From the NCBI RefSeq assembly GCF_035938995.1, contig NZ_DASZGI010000359.1, positions 1 to 25,650 of the forward strand: 25,650 nucleotides of DNA, given 5' to 3'. The notes beneath the pieces are model-generated. The model was given only the letters and a program-made list of their open reading frames with translations, was not told where the DNA came from and ran no database searches. This document shows positions 8,129 to 16,839 of this stretch, piece by piece. The stretch's first letter is position 1. The number at the start of each line of letters is the position of its first letter. The position numbers and the translations under genes were made by a program. The DNA is from DASZGI01 sp035938995 (GTDB lineage Bacteria; Actinomycetota; Actinomycetes; Streptomycetales; Catenulisporaceae).

Positions 8129-8736
8129 CGTCCGACTCCCAGGCAGTCGCGCAGTTTGGCCAGCGCGTCGCGCAGCCGGGTCTTGACGGTGCCCAGCGGG
8201 ACCCCGAGCGCGTCGGCGACCTGCGGATAGGTGTACCCGCCGTAGTAGGCCAACGTCACCGACTCGCGCTGGAGTTCGGTCAGACCGTCGAGGCAGTGCC
8301 GGACCTGCTGCTGCTCCAGCCGCGCCGCGACGCTCTCGGCCACCTGGTCGAACGCGCCGCCGTCCGACGCGTGCGCGGCCGCCTTCTTCTCCCGCTCCTG
8401 GGTCGCCCGCTCCGAGCGCACCCGGTCCACGGCCCGGCGATGCGCGATCGTCGACACCCATGCCCGCGCCGAGCCGCGAGCGGGATCGAAACGGCCGGCG
8501 CTGCGCCACACCTCGACCATGGCCTCCTGCGCCACCTCCTCCGCGAGGGCCGTATCTTGCAGCACCCGTGCGGCGATTCCGAACACCATCGCGGCCACCG
8601 CGCCGTAGACCCGGTCGAACGCCTCGAGGTCACCCGAGCCGACGCGGCCGAGCCAGACCTCGAGCCCGCCCGGCGGCGCCTTTTCGCCGACGGGCGGCGC
8701 GACGGCCTCCCGCCGTGACCCGCGCTGCTCGGTCAC
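8125..8736 (-). CDS. sigK: ECF RNA polymerase sigma factor, SigK family
   Basis: A 203-residue ECF sigma factor. Region 2 lies at about 39-107 (EEVAQEAMVEVWRSAGRFDP, then WVSTIAHRRAVDRVR) and region 4 at about 143-197 (LTELQRESVTLAYYGGYTYP, then GTVKTRLRDALAKLR). The gene is coupled by a 4-bp overlap to an RskA-type anti-sigma factor, the standard SigK arrangement. I chose GTG 8736, giving a family-typical length; the ribosome binding site there is weak (AAGG about 10 nt upstream), so the start is less certain than the identity. The frame could extend to 9015, but that part does not look like protein. Probable targets are the adjacent exported protein and DUF4331 genes. Confidence 0.9.
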   Translation of the reverse strand: MTEQRGSRREAVAPPVGEKAPPGGLEVWLGRVGSGDLEAFDRVYGAVAAMVFGIAARVLQDTALAEEVAQEAMVEVWRSAGRFDPARGSARAWVSTIAHRRAVDRVRSERATQEREKKAAAHASDGGAFDQVAESVAARLEQQQVRHCLDGLTELQRESVTLAYYGGYTYPQVADALGVPLGTVKTRLRDALAKLRDCLGVGR

Positions 8737-9194
8737 CGGACGCGCCTTGCAACTCGCCGTGGCATTTGCCCGCCCCCTGGCGCGACGACCTCGATCCGAC
8801 GGCACCGTACCACCAGGACGCGCACTTTCCAGTACGAGCCCAGCCTCCTCGTCGGTATCTGCCAGGCGGCGATCGTTGCGAGGGCCGAGGCGCCGCGCCG
8901 CGATCAGGCCGACCGCAAGGCCGGTGAAGGTGCGGTGCGTCGGGGCGGTGAAACAGGGCCGCAACTCCTCCAGCAACGGCTCGAGAGATCGGGCTATCGC
9001 CGCACGCGGAGGCATCGGTGGCGCACTTCCGCACCGGGTGAATCAGACACCATTGATGCTTCCGCGTTCATAGTCGAACCGCGGATCCACCCCGCCGACA
9101 CGCCCGAACACCCCCACCCGACACGCCGAAAACTGCGAACACGAGCAGCATTCAGGACCTCATCAATGCGCTGATCGCAGGTGGGCAAGACTGC

Positions 9195-9299
9195 GTGTTG
9201 TACCGGGCAATCATTGAACTGATGAGCCATCAGCCGGCTCGCCGAGCGACAAGGTTGGGAGGCCTACCGCGTGTCGGTACCGAGATCAGCGACATCTGA
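9195..9299 (+). CDS. Possible short upstream ORF before the PKS gene
   Basis: A 34-codon frame could begin at GTG 9195, with AGGTGGG about 9 nt upstream, and ends at TGA 9297-9299, 17 bp before the PKS start. An internal ATG at 9222 would give only 25 codons. The peptide (LYRAIIELMSHQPARR, then GGLPRVGTEISDI) matches nothing I know. Placed this close to the PKS ribosome binding site, it could act as a translated leader. It could equally be the end of a degraded gene, since the frame stays open back to 9057. Confidence 0.2.
   Translation: MLYRAIIELMSHQPARRATRLGGLPRVGTEISDI
9219..9233. promoter_or_regulatory. Perfect dyad upstream of the PKS gene, candidate operator
   Basis: CTGATGAGCCATCAG is a 6-bp perfect inverted repeat around AGC, centred about 90 bp before the PKS start. 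LuxR-type regulators bind dyads of this sort, and a LAL regulator is encoded downstream of the PKS. No second copy near the LAL gene was noticed. Confidence 0.3.
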
Positions 9300-9316
9300 G
9301 CGTGCAAGGAGTACGT

Positions 9317-12300
9317 GTGACCAGGCAACATTCTGTCGAGTGCGATCCGATCGCCGTGGTCGGCGTCGGCCTTCGTCTTCCGGGCGGTATCAGTTCCCTG
9401 TCCGAGCTCTGGTGGGAGCTCGACGGCGGGAGCGACATGGTCGGTCCGGTGCCGGAAGCGCGGTTCGACGCGTCGGCGTACGTCGCGCCCGGTCGGCGGC
9501 CGGGCAAGTCGTATGCCGACCGCGGCGGGTTCCTCGACGATGTCGCAGGGTTCGACGCGGGGTTCTTCGGCATCTCCCCGAAAGAGGCCAGCCGGATGGA
9601 CCCGCAGCAACGGCTCGTGCTCGAGTGCGCCGTGGACGCCCTCGACGATGCGGGGATCGCCCTTGAGTCGCTCGCCGGGGGCGACACCGCCGTCGTGATC
9701 GGCATATCCGGACACGACTACGCGGACCTCCAGGCCCGGGAGTTGCGCTCGTACAACGCGTACACCATGGCGGGCTCGGCCGCGTGCAACGCGGCCAACC
9801 GGATCTCGTATGTGCTCGACCTGCATGGTCCGTCGAACGCGGTGGACACGGCATGCTCCTCGTCATTGAGCGCCGTGCATCAGGCGTGTGAGGCGCTGCG
9901 CGCAGGACACAGCGGCGTCGCATTGGCGGGCGGGGTAAATGTGTTGCTGAGCCCGTCGGGGTTCATCGGGTTCTCGCAGGCGTCGATGCTCTCCCCGAGC
10001 GGGCGCTGCCATCCGTTCTCCGAGGCGGCCGACGGGTACGTGCGCGCTGAAGGCGCCGGGGTGGTGGTGCTCAAGCCGCTTTCAGCGGCGCTCGCGGATG
10101 GAGATCGGGTCCACGCGGTGATCTTGGCCAGCGGCGTGAACGCGGACGGGCGCACGGCCGGGTTGTCGCTGCCCAGCGCCGATGCACAGGGTGCGCTCCT
10201 GGAGCGCGTGTACGCCGATGCGGGCATCGCCCCGGACCAGGTCAGCTATGTGGAGGCGCACGGCACCGGCACCCAGGCCGGCGATCCGATCGAGTGCCAG
10301 GCGTTGGGACGGGTCCTTGGCGCCAAGCGGGGCGGGGAGCCGCTTTCCATCGGGTCGGTGAAGTCGAACCTGGGACACATGGAGGCGGCGGCCGGGCTCG
10401 CCGGGCTCGCCAAGGCCCTTGTCGTCTTGCGTCACCGACGTGTGCCGGCCACGCTGCATTCCGCGCCGCTGAACCCGTCGATCGATTTCGCCGGTCTCGG
10501 CTTGAGGCCGGCGGTGGCGGCGCATGATCTGCCTGAGAGCGAACGCCTGGTGGTGGGGGTCAACTCCTTCGGCTTCGGCGGGGCCAACGCCCATGTCGTG
10601 TTGGCCCAGCCGCCCGAGCACGCCGACACCGGCGATCGCGGCCCGTCGGCCGGTGCACGCTTGCCCGTCGTGCTCTCCGCCCGGTCGCCGCAGGCGCTGG
10701 CCGAGGCCGCCGCGACCTGGGCCGGGCACTTCCGCGACATGGCGGGCGCCGAGGAGTTCTACGACGCCGCGTACACGGCGTGCCGTCGGCGGACTCTCCA
10801 CGAACACCGCCTCGCGCTGCTGGCAGCCGATCCCGCCGAAGCCGTGGACGTGCTGTCCGCCGCCGCGCAGCACGGGGCGCCGGGCGCGGCGACCGGCCGC
10901 GCTGCCGCCAACGGCCGCATAGCGTTCGTGTTCAGCGGCAACGGAACCCAGTGGGCCGGCATGGGCGCGGAGCTTTTGGAGCGCGACGACGCGTTCGCCG
11001 CGGAGGTCGCGGCCGTCGATGCCGAACTGTCCGCGCGCCTGGGCTGGTCGGTGCGCGAGGAACTGGCCCAGCCCGAACCCGACAGGTGGGCGCTGACCGA
11101 AGTCGCCCAGCCGCTGCTGTTCGCCGTCCAAGCGGGGCTGACTGCGTCACTCGCCGCACGCGGGATCCGCCCGGCGGCGGTCGTGGGCCACAGCGTCGGC
11201 GAGGTCGCCGCGGCGTACTGCGCCGGCATCCTCGATCGGGCACAGGCCTGCCACGTCATCAGCGAGCGCAGCCGGGCGCAGGGCGAGACCGCCGGAGCCG
11301 GGCGGATGGCCGCGATCGGCATGCCCGAGCACGACATGGTCAAGCTGATCGAAGAACGCTATGCCGACAAGCTGGTGGTCGCCGGAGTGAACAGCGACGC
11401 GGACGTCACGGTCGCAGGCGATTCCCAAGCGATCTCTGAGATGTGCGCCGCCATGGAGAGCGAAGGCGTATTCGCCCGCGACCTCGGCTTGGACTACGCG
11501 TTCCACGGCCCCTCCATGGACAAGATCCACGAGCCGCTGCTGGAAGCCCTGCACGGTCTTCACCCGGGCGCCTCGAAGCTGCCGATGTACTCCACAGTCT
11601 CGGGTGCCGCGATCGACGGGCAGGAGTTGGACGCTGCGTACTGGTGGCGCAACATCCGCGAACCTGTGCGGTTCTCCGCCGCCATCGCCGCACTCACTCA
11701 GGACGAGTCCGGCTGCGGCGTGCTGCTGGAGGTAGGGCCGCACCCGGCGCTCGCCCGGTATCTGCACCAAGCCGTGAGCGAAGGAGAGACCACCGCGGTT
11801 GTCGGAACACTCTCGCGTCGACGCGCCGACTCGGAAGCCCTCGACGACGCGTGGATGCGCCTGGCGGCTGCGGGCGCGGACATCGACTGGACGGTGGTTT
11901 TCCCCGCCCCCGGACACGTCGTGGATCTCCCGGCTTACCCCTGGCAGCGTGAGGAGCACTGGAACGGGCGACCGGAGTGGTGGACGAGCGAACGCGGCGC
12001 CCTTGCACCGCAGAGGCATCCGCTGCTCGGCATCCGGCAGGCGGTGGCCGAGCCGGCCTGGTCGCTGGAGGTCGACCTCGACAAGCTGGCCTGGATGCGC
12101 GACCACAAGGTCTCAGGCGCCGTGGTGTGGCCTGCGGCCGGGTACATCGACGCGCTGCTGGGCGCTGGAGACGAGGTGTTCGATGGATCGCCGGTGGAGG
12201 TTCGCGGCCTCTCCATCGAGCGCGCGCTCACCCTCCCGAGCGCCGACGAAGACGAGCAGATCACCGTGTCGGTGACCCTCAGCCCTGACAACATGGCCAC

Positions 12301-15300
12301 GATCGCGAGCCGGACCGGCGCCGACGGCGCGTGGACCGAGCACGCCCGCGGCAGAGTCCGGCGCCTCGCGCGCGAGCAGCCGCCGGCGATCGACCCCGCA
12401 GCACTCGAAGGCCGCGCAGAGTCCGACGTGGAGGCCGAGGAGCACTACCGGGCGTGCGCCCGGGCCGGCTTGGACTACGGCCCGGCGTTCCGCCCCCTCG
12501 CGTCACTACGGCGCGGCGGAGACCAGGTCCTGGCCCGCTACCGCGCGACGGTGCCCGCCGAGCCCGGCTACCTCGCCCATCCGACCCTGATCGACGGAGC
12601 CCTGCAGGCCGGAATGCCGCTGCTGGGCGCGCTGGCCGACCCGGAATGCCCGTTCCTGCCCGCCGAGGTCGAAGCGGTCCGATACTGGCACCCGGTACCA
12701 CGCGAAGGCGTGATCCACGTCACCGCGAGCCGCATCGACGCCAGCGAGGCCGTCTGGGACATCGTGATCTGCGACGCGGACGGCGCGGTGGCCGTCGAAC
12801 TCGAAGGCTGCCGGCTTCGCCGTTTCGAGGCAGGCCGCAGACCGCGACCCGAGCTGCTCTCCGAGGCATTGCACGCGGCGCCGCTGCCCGACGAACGCTG
12901 CGAGCCTTCACCCCTGCCGGATCCGCACCAGATCTTCGAGTCCTGCCGCACGCGCCTCGAACAGCTCGCCGCGGACTGGGATCGCGAGGAGTACGACGTC
13001 TCGCGCGACCGCATTCTCGAGATGTCGGCGCACTTCACCGCCGCCGCGATCGCGCAGCTCGTGCCCGTCCCGAGCACCGAGGGCTTCGATCTCGGGGACC
13101 TGATCAGCGCCGGCGTCGATGCCAAGCACGTCCGGCTGATACGGGTTCTGATGGAGCAGGCCGAGGGTCACGGCATCCTCGGCCGTACCGGCGAGCACCG
13201 GTGGCGCGTGACGCGCACCCCGTGCCCGGAGCAGCTGTTCGCCCGCGTGATCGCCGACTTCCCCGCCGACGCGACCACCGCCATCACCTACGCGATGTGC
13301 GGCCGTCACCTCGCTGAGGTGCTGTGCGGACAGGCAGACCCGCTCCAGCTGCTCTTCTCCGAGGCTGACGCACTTGCTGCCCGGTTCTACGACTCGGCGG
13401 CGATCCTCGCGTACCACAGCCGCGTCGCCGCGAGCCTGATCGCCGACATCGCCGCGAGGTGGCCCGCAGACCGGCCGCTTCGCGTCCTCGAACTCGGCGC
13501 TGGAACCGGCGCGACGACCGCCGCGCTCGTGTCCCGCCTGCCGCACGCACGCACGCGTTATACCTTCACCGACGTCTCCGCAGGCTTCTTCCCGCAGGCC
13601 CAGCAGCGATTCAGCGACGTCGCGTTCCTCAACTTCAAGGTGCTCGACCTCGAACAGCCGCTCGAGGAACAGGGCTTCCACGAAGACGCATTCGACCTCG
13701 TCATCGCGGCCAACGTCCTGCACGCCACCAGCGACCTGGCCCAGACGCTGCGCCGCGCCTCGGATCTGCTCGCGGACGGCGGCCATCTTCTGGCGGTCGA
13801 GAGCCACAGCCTTCAAGCGCTCGCCCCGGTCTTCGGACTGCTCGACACGTTCTGGGCCAACAACGACCCGAATCTGCGCCCCGTCGGACCGCTCCTGACC
13901 TACGATCAGTGGCCCGGACTCCTGCAGCAATGCGGGTTCGACGCGGTAGCCCAGTCCGGCCTGTCGGCGCGGCCGGCCCACAGCGACAACTCGGTGATCC
14001 TCGCCTCGCGCGCGCACCGCGGCGAACACCGCGAACCCGATCACGACCTCGCGGACCGCAGCTGGCTGATAGCCGATCTGACCGACGGCGCGAAGTCCGC
14101 GAGTCCAGCCCTCGTCGCGGCCGCGATTGCGTTCGGCCGTGGGCACCGGATGGCGGAAATCCCCTTGGCCCACGACGAAGACTGCTGGCAACAGGCCCTC
14201 GCATCCGTGCAGCCGACCGACATCGTGTTGGTCTGTGACGCGGAGGCGCCGTGGCCTCTTGCCGTCCCGCCGGATCTCGCCGTGCGCCACATCGGCGCGC
14301 TGCGCGCGCTCGCCAGGGCGCAAGCCGGGCAGGACGATGCCCTCGCTGCGCCGCGCCTGTGGCTGATCACGCCCGGCCAGGCAGCTCCCGACCTGCCGCC
14401 GTCCACCGGGGCCGCGGCGATCTGGGGCGCGGCTCGCACGTTCGCGAACGAGCACCCCGCTACGCGCGTCCGCCGAATCGCCTGCCTGGCCACGCCCGAC
14501 GAGGCCGGTGCGCTGCGCCTGGCAAAGCGCCTGGCCCGCGAGCTGTCGACGATTCCCGACGAGGACGAGGTACTGCTCACCGCGACCGGCAGATTCGCCA
14601 CGCGCTTCGATCCCGGCGTTCCCGCGGCGACCGCGGCCGAGCCGGATTCATACTCCCTCGCCGTCGTCAACCCGGGCCTGAACTACCGCCTGACGTGGCA
14701 GCAGCGGCCGATCCCGGCACCGGGACCGGGACGACTCGTCGTCAAGGTCGCCGCGGCGGCGCTGAACTACCGCGACATCATGCTTGTCACCGGCACCATC
14801 CCGCCGTCGGCTTTCGGGCGGCAGTCGGGAGATCTCAGGCTCGGTCTCGAGTGCGCGGGCACCGTCGTGGCCGTCGGCCCCGGCGTGACCACCGCGGCCG
14901 TGGGTGACCGCGTGGCAGCGATCGCGGACAGCGACAGCGGCAGCGGGTGCTTCGGCTCGCACGCTCTGATACGCGCCGACCGGATCATCCCGATCCCGCG
15001 CGAGATGAGCTTCGCCGAAGCAGCCACCATGCCGGTCGCGTTCATCACGGTCCATCACGCCCTCGGCCACCTGGCGCGACTGAGCGAAGGCGAAACCGTG
15101 CTGGTGCACGGCGCTGCCGGCGGGGTCGGACTCGCCGCGATCCAGCACGCCCGGATGGTCGGCGCCACCGTCATCGCCACCGCTGGCACACCGGCGAAAC
15201 GCGAGCTGATCTCGATGCTCGGAGTCGCCGACGTCCTGGACTCCCGCAGCCTCCGCTTCGCCGACCAGGTGCGCGACCTCACCGACGATCAGGGGGTGGA

Positions 15301-16756
15301 CGTCGTGCTCAACTCCCTGGCGGGCGAAGCCCTCGTGCGGGGCGTCGAAGTGCTCAAACCGTTCGGCCGGTTCCTCGAACTGGGCAAGCGCGACTTCGTG
15401 CGTGACAGCCCCATGCCGCTCGCACCGTTCCTGCGCAACCTCACCTTCTACGGAGTCGACGTCACGCCGTTGTTCGAGCAAGACTCGCCGCTCGCCGCGG
15501 ACCACTTCGCCGCCCTGAACCGGGCGATCGCGACGGGGCAGTACCGGCCGCTTCCGCACCGCCGCTTCCCCGCCGAGCGCATCCACGAGGCATTCACGAC
15601 GCTCAAACACTCCCGCCACGTAGGCAAGGTCGTCGTGACTTACGACGATGCGCCCAAGGTCGCGCCCGCTCCCACCGCGCTCGGCCTGGACCATGAGGCG
15701 GCATACCTGATCACCGGCGGCCTCGGAGGCTTCGGTGCGGCAACCGCCCGGCACCTCGCTAGCCGGGGCGCGCGGCACCTCGTCCTCGCAAGCCGACGCG
15801 GCGCCACCACCCCGGAGGCGAACGCACTGCTCTCGGAGCTGGAGTGCGAGGGCGTGGACGCGGTAGCCGACGTCGCCGACGTCGCCGATCCTGAAGCGCT
15901 CGCGGCCATACTCGCGCGCCTCGACGCGACCGGACGGCGCCTGGCCGGTGTCGTGCACGCGGCCATGGTGCTTGACGACGGGCCGCTTCTCGACCTCGAC
16001 GACGACCGGCTCGCCGTGGTGCTCACGCCGAAAACCAGCGCGGCGGCCGCGCTCGACAACCTCACCCGCGACCGCGACCTCGACTTCTTCATCGTCTACA
16101 GCTCGGTGGCCGCCGCCGCGGGCAACATCCGCCAATCCGCTTACGTCGCGGGAAACCTCGCGATGGAGGCCATCGTCCGCGACCGGCGCCGCCACGGCCT
16201 CTCCGGACTGGCGGTCCAATGGGGAGCGGTCACGGACACAGGATTCGTACAGCGCACCGGCCGTGTCGACGAGATGCGCGCCTACGGACTCGGCGACCTC
16301 TCGAGCACGGACGCCCTCATCGAGCTCGACCGCCTCATCCAACGTCCCGCCCTGGCCTCGGCGGCGGTCGGCCGTTTCGACTGGGACGGGCTGCACCGCG
16401 CGATGCCCGCCCTCGACGCACCCCGCACCAGCCACTTGCTGAGCCGACGCGAAGACACCGAAGCGGCCCAAGCCCTCCAGGCCCAACTGGCACAAGGCGA
16501 CTTCGACCAAGCACGCCGGCTCGTCGAAGAAAGGATCGCGACCCTGCTCGCCGCGGTGCTGCAAACCAGCGCCGACCGGCTCGACCACACGCGCCGGCTC
16601 GACCAGCTCGGCGTCGACTCGCTCATGTCCCTCGAGCTTGCGACGGCCATCCGGGCAGACCTCAACTGCGCCCTGCCCGTCGTGGAGCTGACCAGCGCCG
16701 CCAGCCTCACGGACCTCGCCGCACGCGTGGCCAAGCGCCTGACCACCGCCGAGTGA
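9317..16756 (+). CDS. Single-module highly reducing type I polyketide synthase (KS-AT-DH-cMT-ER-KR-ACP)
   Basis: A 2479-residue synthase with one complete C-methylating, fully reducing module. KS (12-430): Cys180 in DTACSSS, His315 in EAHGTGT, His354 in NLGHMEAAAG. AT (535-850): Ser626 in GHSVG; specificity motif YAFH (727-730), between malonyl HAFH and methylmalonyl YASH, probably malonyl. DH (900-1175): HKVSGAVVWP (His930) and DGALQ (Asp1093). C-methyltransferase (1225-1560): ELGAGTG (1392-1398). A structural pseudo-KR (about 1575-1775) precedes ER (1790-2105, HGAAGGVG). KR (2125-2370): TGGLGGFG, LDD (B-type), Ser2263, Tyr2276. ACP: Ser2435 in GVDSL. No loading domain, docking helices or terminal TE. 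Likely product: a reduced, alpha-methylated acyl chain, made iteratively or by one extension. GTG 9317 has AAGGAG 5 nt upstream, better than GTG 9302. A type II TE follows. Confidence 0.95.
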   Translation: MTRQHSVECDPIAVVGVGLRLPGGISSLSELWWELDGGSDMVGPVPEARFDASAYVAPGRRPGKSYADRGGFLDDVAGFDAGFFGISPKEASRMDPQQRLVLECAVDALDDAGIALESLAGGDTAVVIGISGHDYADLQARELRSYNAYTMAGSAACNAANRISYVLDLHGPSNAVDTACSSSLSAVHQACEALRAGHSGVALAGGVNVLLSPSGFIGFSQASMLSPSGRCHPFSEAADGYVRAEGAGVVVLKPLSAALADGDRVHAVILASGVNADGRTAGLSLPSADAQGALLERVYADAGIAPDQVSYVEAHGTGTQAGDPIECQALGRVLGAKRGGEPLSIGSVKSNLGHMEAAAGLAGLAKALVVLRHRRVPATLHSAPLNPSIDFAGLGLRPAVAAHDLPESERLVVGVNSFGFGGANAHVVLAQPPEHADTGDRGPSAGARLPVVLSARSPQALAEAAATWAGHFRDMAGAEEFYDAAYTACRRRTLHEHRLALLAADPAEAVDVLSAAAQHGAPGAATGRAAANGRIAFVFSGNGTQWAGMGAELLERDDAFAAEVAAVDAELSARLGWSVREELAQPEPDRWALTEVAQPLLFAVQAGLTASLAARGIRPAAVVGHSVGEVAAAYCAGILDRAQACHVISERSRAQGETAGAGRMAAIGMPEHDMVKLIEERYADKLVVAGVNSDADVTVAGDSQAISEMCAAMESEGVFARDLGLDYAFHGPSMDKIHEPLLEALHGLHPGASKLPMYSTVSGAAIDGQELDAAYWWRNIREPVRFSAAIAALTQDESGCGVLLEVGPHPALARYLHQAVSEGETTAVVGTLSRRRADSEALDDAWMRLAAAGADIDWTVVFPAPGHVVDLPAYPWQREEHWNGRPEWWTSERGALAPQRHPLLGIRQAVAEPAWSLEVDLDKLAWMRDHKVSGAVVWPAAGYIDALLGAGDEVFDGSPVEVRGLSIERALTLPSADEDEQITVSVTLSPDNMATIASRTGADGAWTEHARGRVRRLAREQPPAIDPAALEGRAESDVEAEEHYRACARAGLDYGPAFRPLASLRRGGDQVLARYRATVPAEPGYLAHPTLIDGALQAGMPLLGALADPECPFLPAEVEAVRYWHPVPREGVIHVTASRIDASEAVWDIVICDADGAVAVELEGCRLRRFEAGRRPRPELLSEALHAAPLPDERCEPSPLPDPHQIFESCRTRLEQLAADWDREEYDVSRDRILEMSAHFTAAAIAQLVPVPSTEGFDLGDLISAGVDAKHVRLIRVLMEQAEGHGILGRTGEHRWRVTRTPCPEQLFARVIADFPADATTAITYAMCGRHLAEVLCGQADPLQLLFSEADALAARFYDSAAILAYHSRVAASLIADIAARWPADRPLRVLELGAGTGATTAALVSRLPHARTRYTFTDVSAGFFPQAQQRFSDVAFLNFKVLDLEQPLEEQGFHEDAFDLVIAANVLHATSDLAQTLRRASDLLADGGHLLAVESHSLQALAPVFGLLDTFWANNDPNLRPVGPLLTYDQWPGLLQQCGFDAVAQSGLSARPAHSDNSVILASRAHRGEHREPDHDLADRSWLIADLTDGAKSASPALVAAAIAFGRGHRMAEIPLAHDEDCWQQALASVQPTDIVLVCDAEAPWPLAVPPDLAVRHIGALRALARAQAGQDDALAAPRLWLITPGQAAPDLPPSTGAAAIWGAARTFANEHPATRVRRIACLATPDEAGALRLAKRLARELSTIPDEDEVLLTATGRFATRFDPGVPAATAAEPDSYSLAVVNPGLNYRLTWQQRPIPAPGPGRLVVKVAAAALNYRDIMLVTGTIPPSAFGRQSGDLRLGLECAGTVVAVGPGVTTAAVGDRVAAIADSDSGSGCFGSHALIRADRIIPIPREMSFAEAATMPVAFITVHHALGHLARLSEGETVLVHGAAGGVGLAAIQHARMVGATVIATAGTPAKRELISMLGVADVLDSRSLRFADQVRDLTDDQGVDVVLNSLAGEALVRGVEVLKPFGRFLELGKRDFVRDSPMPLAPFLRNLTFYGVDVTPLFEQDSPLAADHFAALNRAIATGQYRPLPHRRFPAERIHEAFTTLKHSRHVGKVVVTYDDAPKVAPAPTALGLDHEAAYLITGGLGGFGAATARHLASRGARHLVLASRRGATTPEANALLSELECEGVDAVADVADVADPEALAAILARLDATGRRLAGVVHAAMVLDDGPLLDLDDDRLAVVLTPKTSAAAALDNLTRDRDLDFFIVYSSVAAAAGNIRQSAYVAGNLAMEAIVRDRRRHGLSGLAVQWGAVTDTGFVQRTGRVDEMRAYGLGDLSSTDALIELDRLIQRPALASAAVGRFDWDGLHRAMPALDAPRTSHLLSRREDTEAAQALQAQLAQGDFDQARRLVEERIATLLAAVLQTSADRLDHTRRLDQLGVDSLMSLELATAIRADLNCALPVVELTSAASLTDLAARVAKRLTTAE

Positions 16757-16814
16757 CAACCCCGAATGACAACCCCGAATGACAACCCCGAATGACAGCC
16801 CGAACGACAACCCC
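16754..16814 (+). repeat. 13-bp tandem repeat at the PKS-thioesterase junction
   Basis: TGACAACCCCGAA occurs three times exactly (16754-16766, 16767-16779, 16780-16792), then a degenerate 12-bp copy and a partial CGACAACCCC. The first copy supplies the PKS stop codon, and each junction creates ATGA. Because 13 is not a multiple of 3, successive ATGs fall in different frames; the one at 16792 is in frame with the thioesterase. Copy number would change which start or spacing the next gene sees. Confidence 0.9.
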
Positions 16815-16839
16815 AGCAAGCAGCCGGAGAAATCCCTTC

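Larger units (their letters stand above)
8737..9316. other. Divergent intergenic region between sigK and the PKS gene
   Basis: About 580 bp with no convincing full gene. The part next to the PKS (9057-9299) has an open plus-strand frame reading QDLINALIAGGQ and LYRAIIELMSHQPARR and ending at TGA 9297-9299. It may contain a short upstream ORF or be the tail of a lost gene. A perfect dyad lies at 9219-9233. Several minus-strand open frames here are likely chance. Promoters for sigK and the PKS must lie here, but I could not place them firmly. Confidence 0.45.

Noticed and set aside
8994..9230. A 78-codon minus-strand frame between sigK and the PKS
   Set aside because: No ribosome binding site, cysteine- and arginine-rich without a pattern, and it overlaps a more protein-like frame on the other strand.
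9302..9316. GTG 9302 as the PKS start
   Set aside because: The AAGGAG at 9306-9311 lies after it and is well placed for GTG 9317.
14648..16819. A 723-codon minus-strand frame across the PKS ER-KR-ACP region
   Set aside because: It mirrors the PKS codons and has no protein motif. Long antisense frames are expected in GC-rich genes.
16792..16839. Upstream ATG at 16792 as the thioesterase start
   Set aside because: It lies inside the tandem repeat without a ribosome binding site; ATG 16840 has GGAGA at good spacing.
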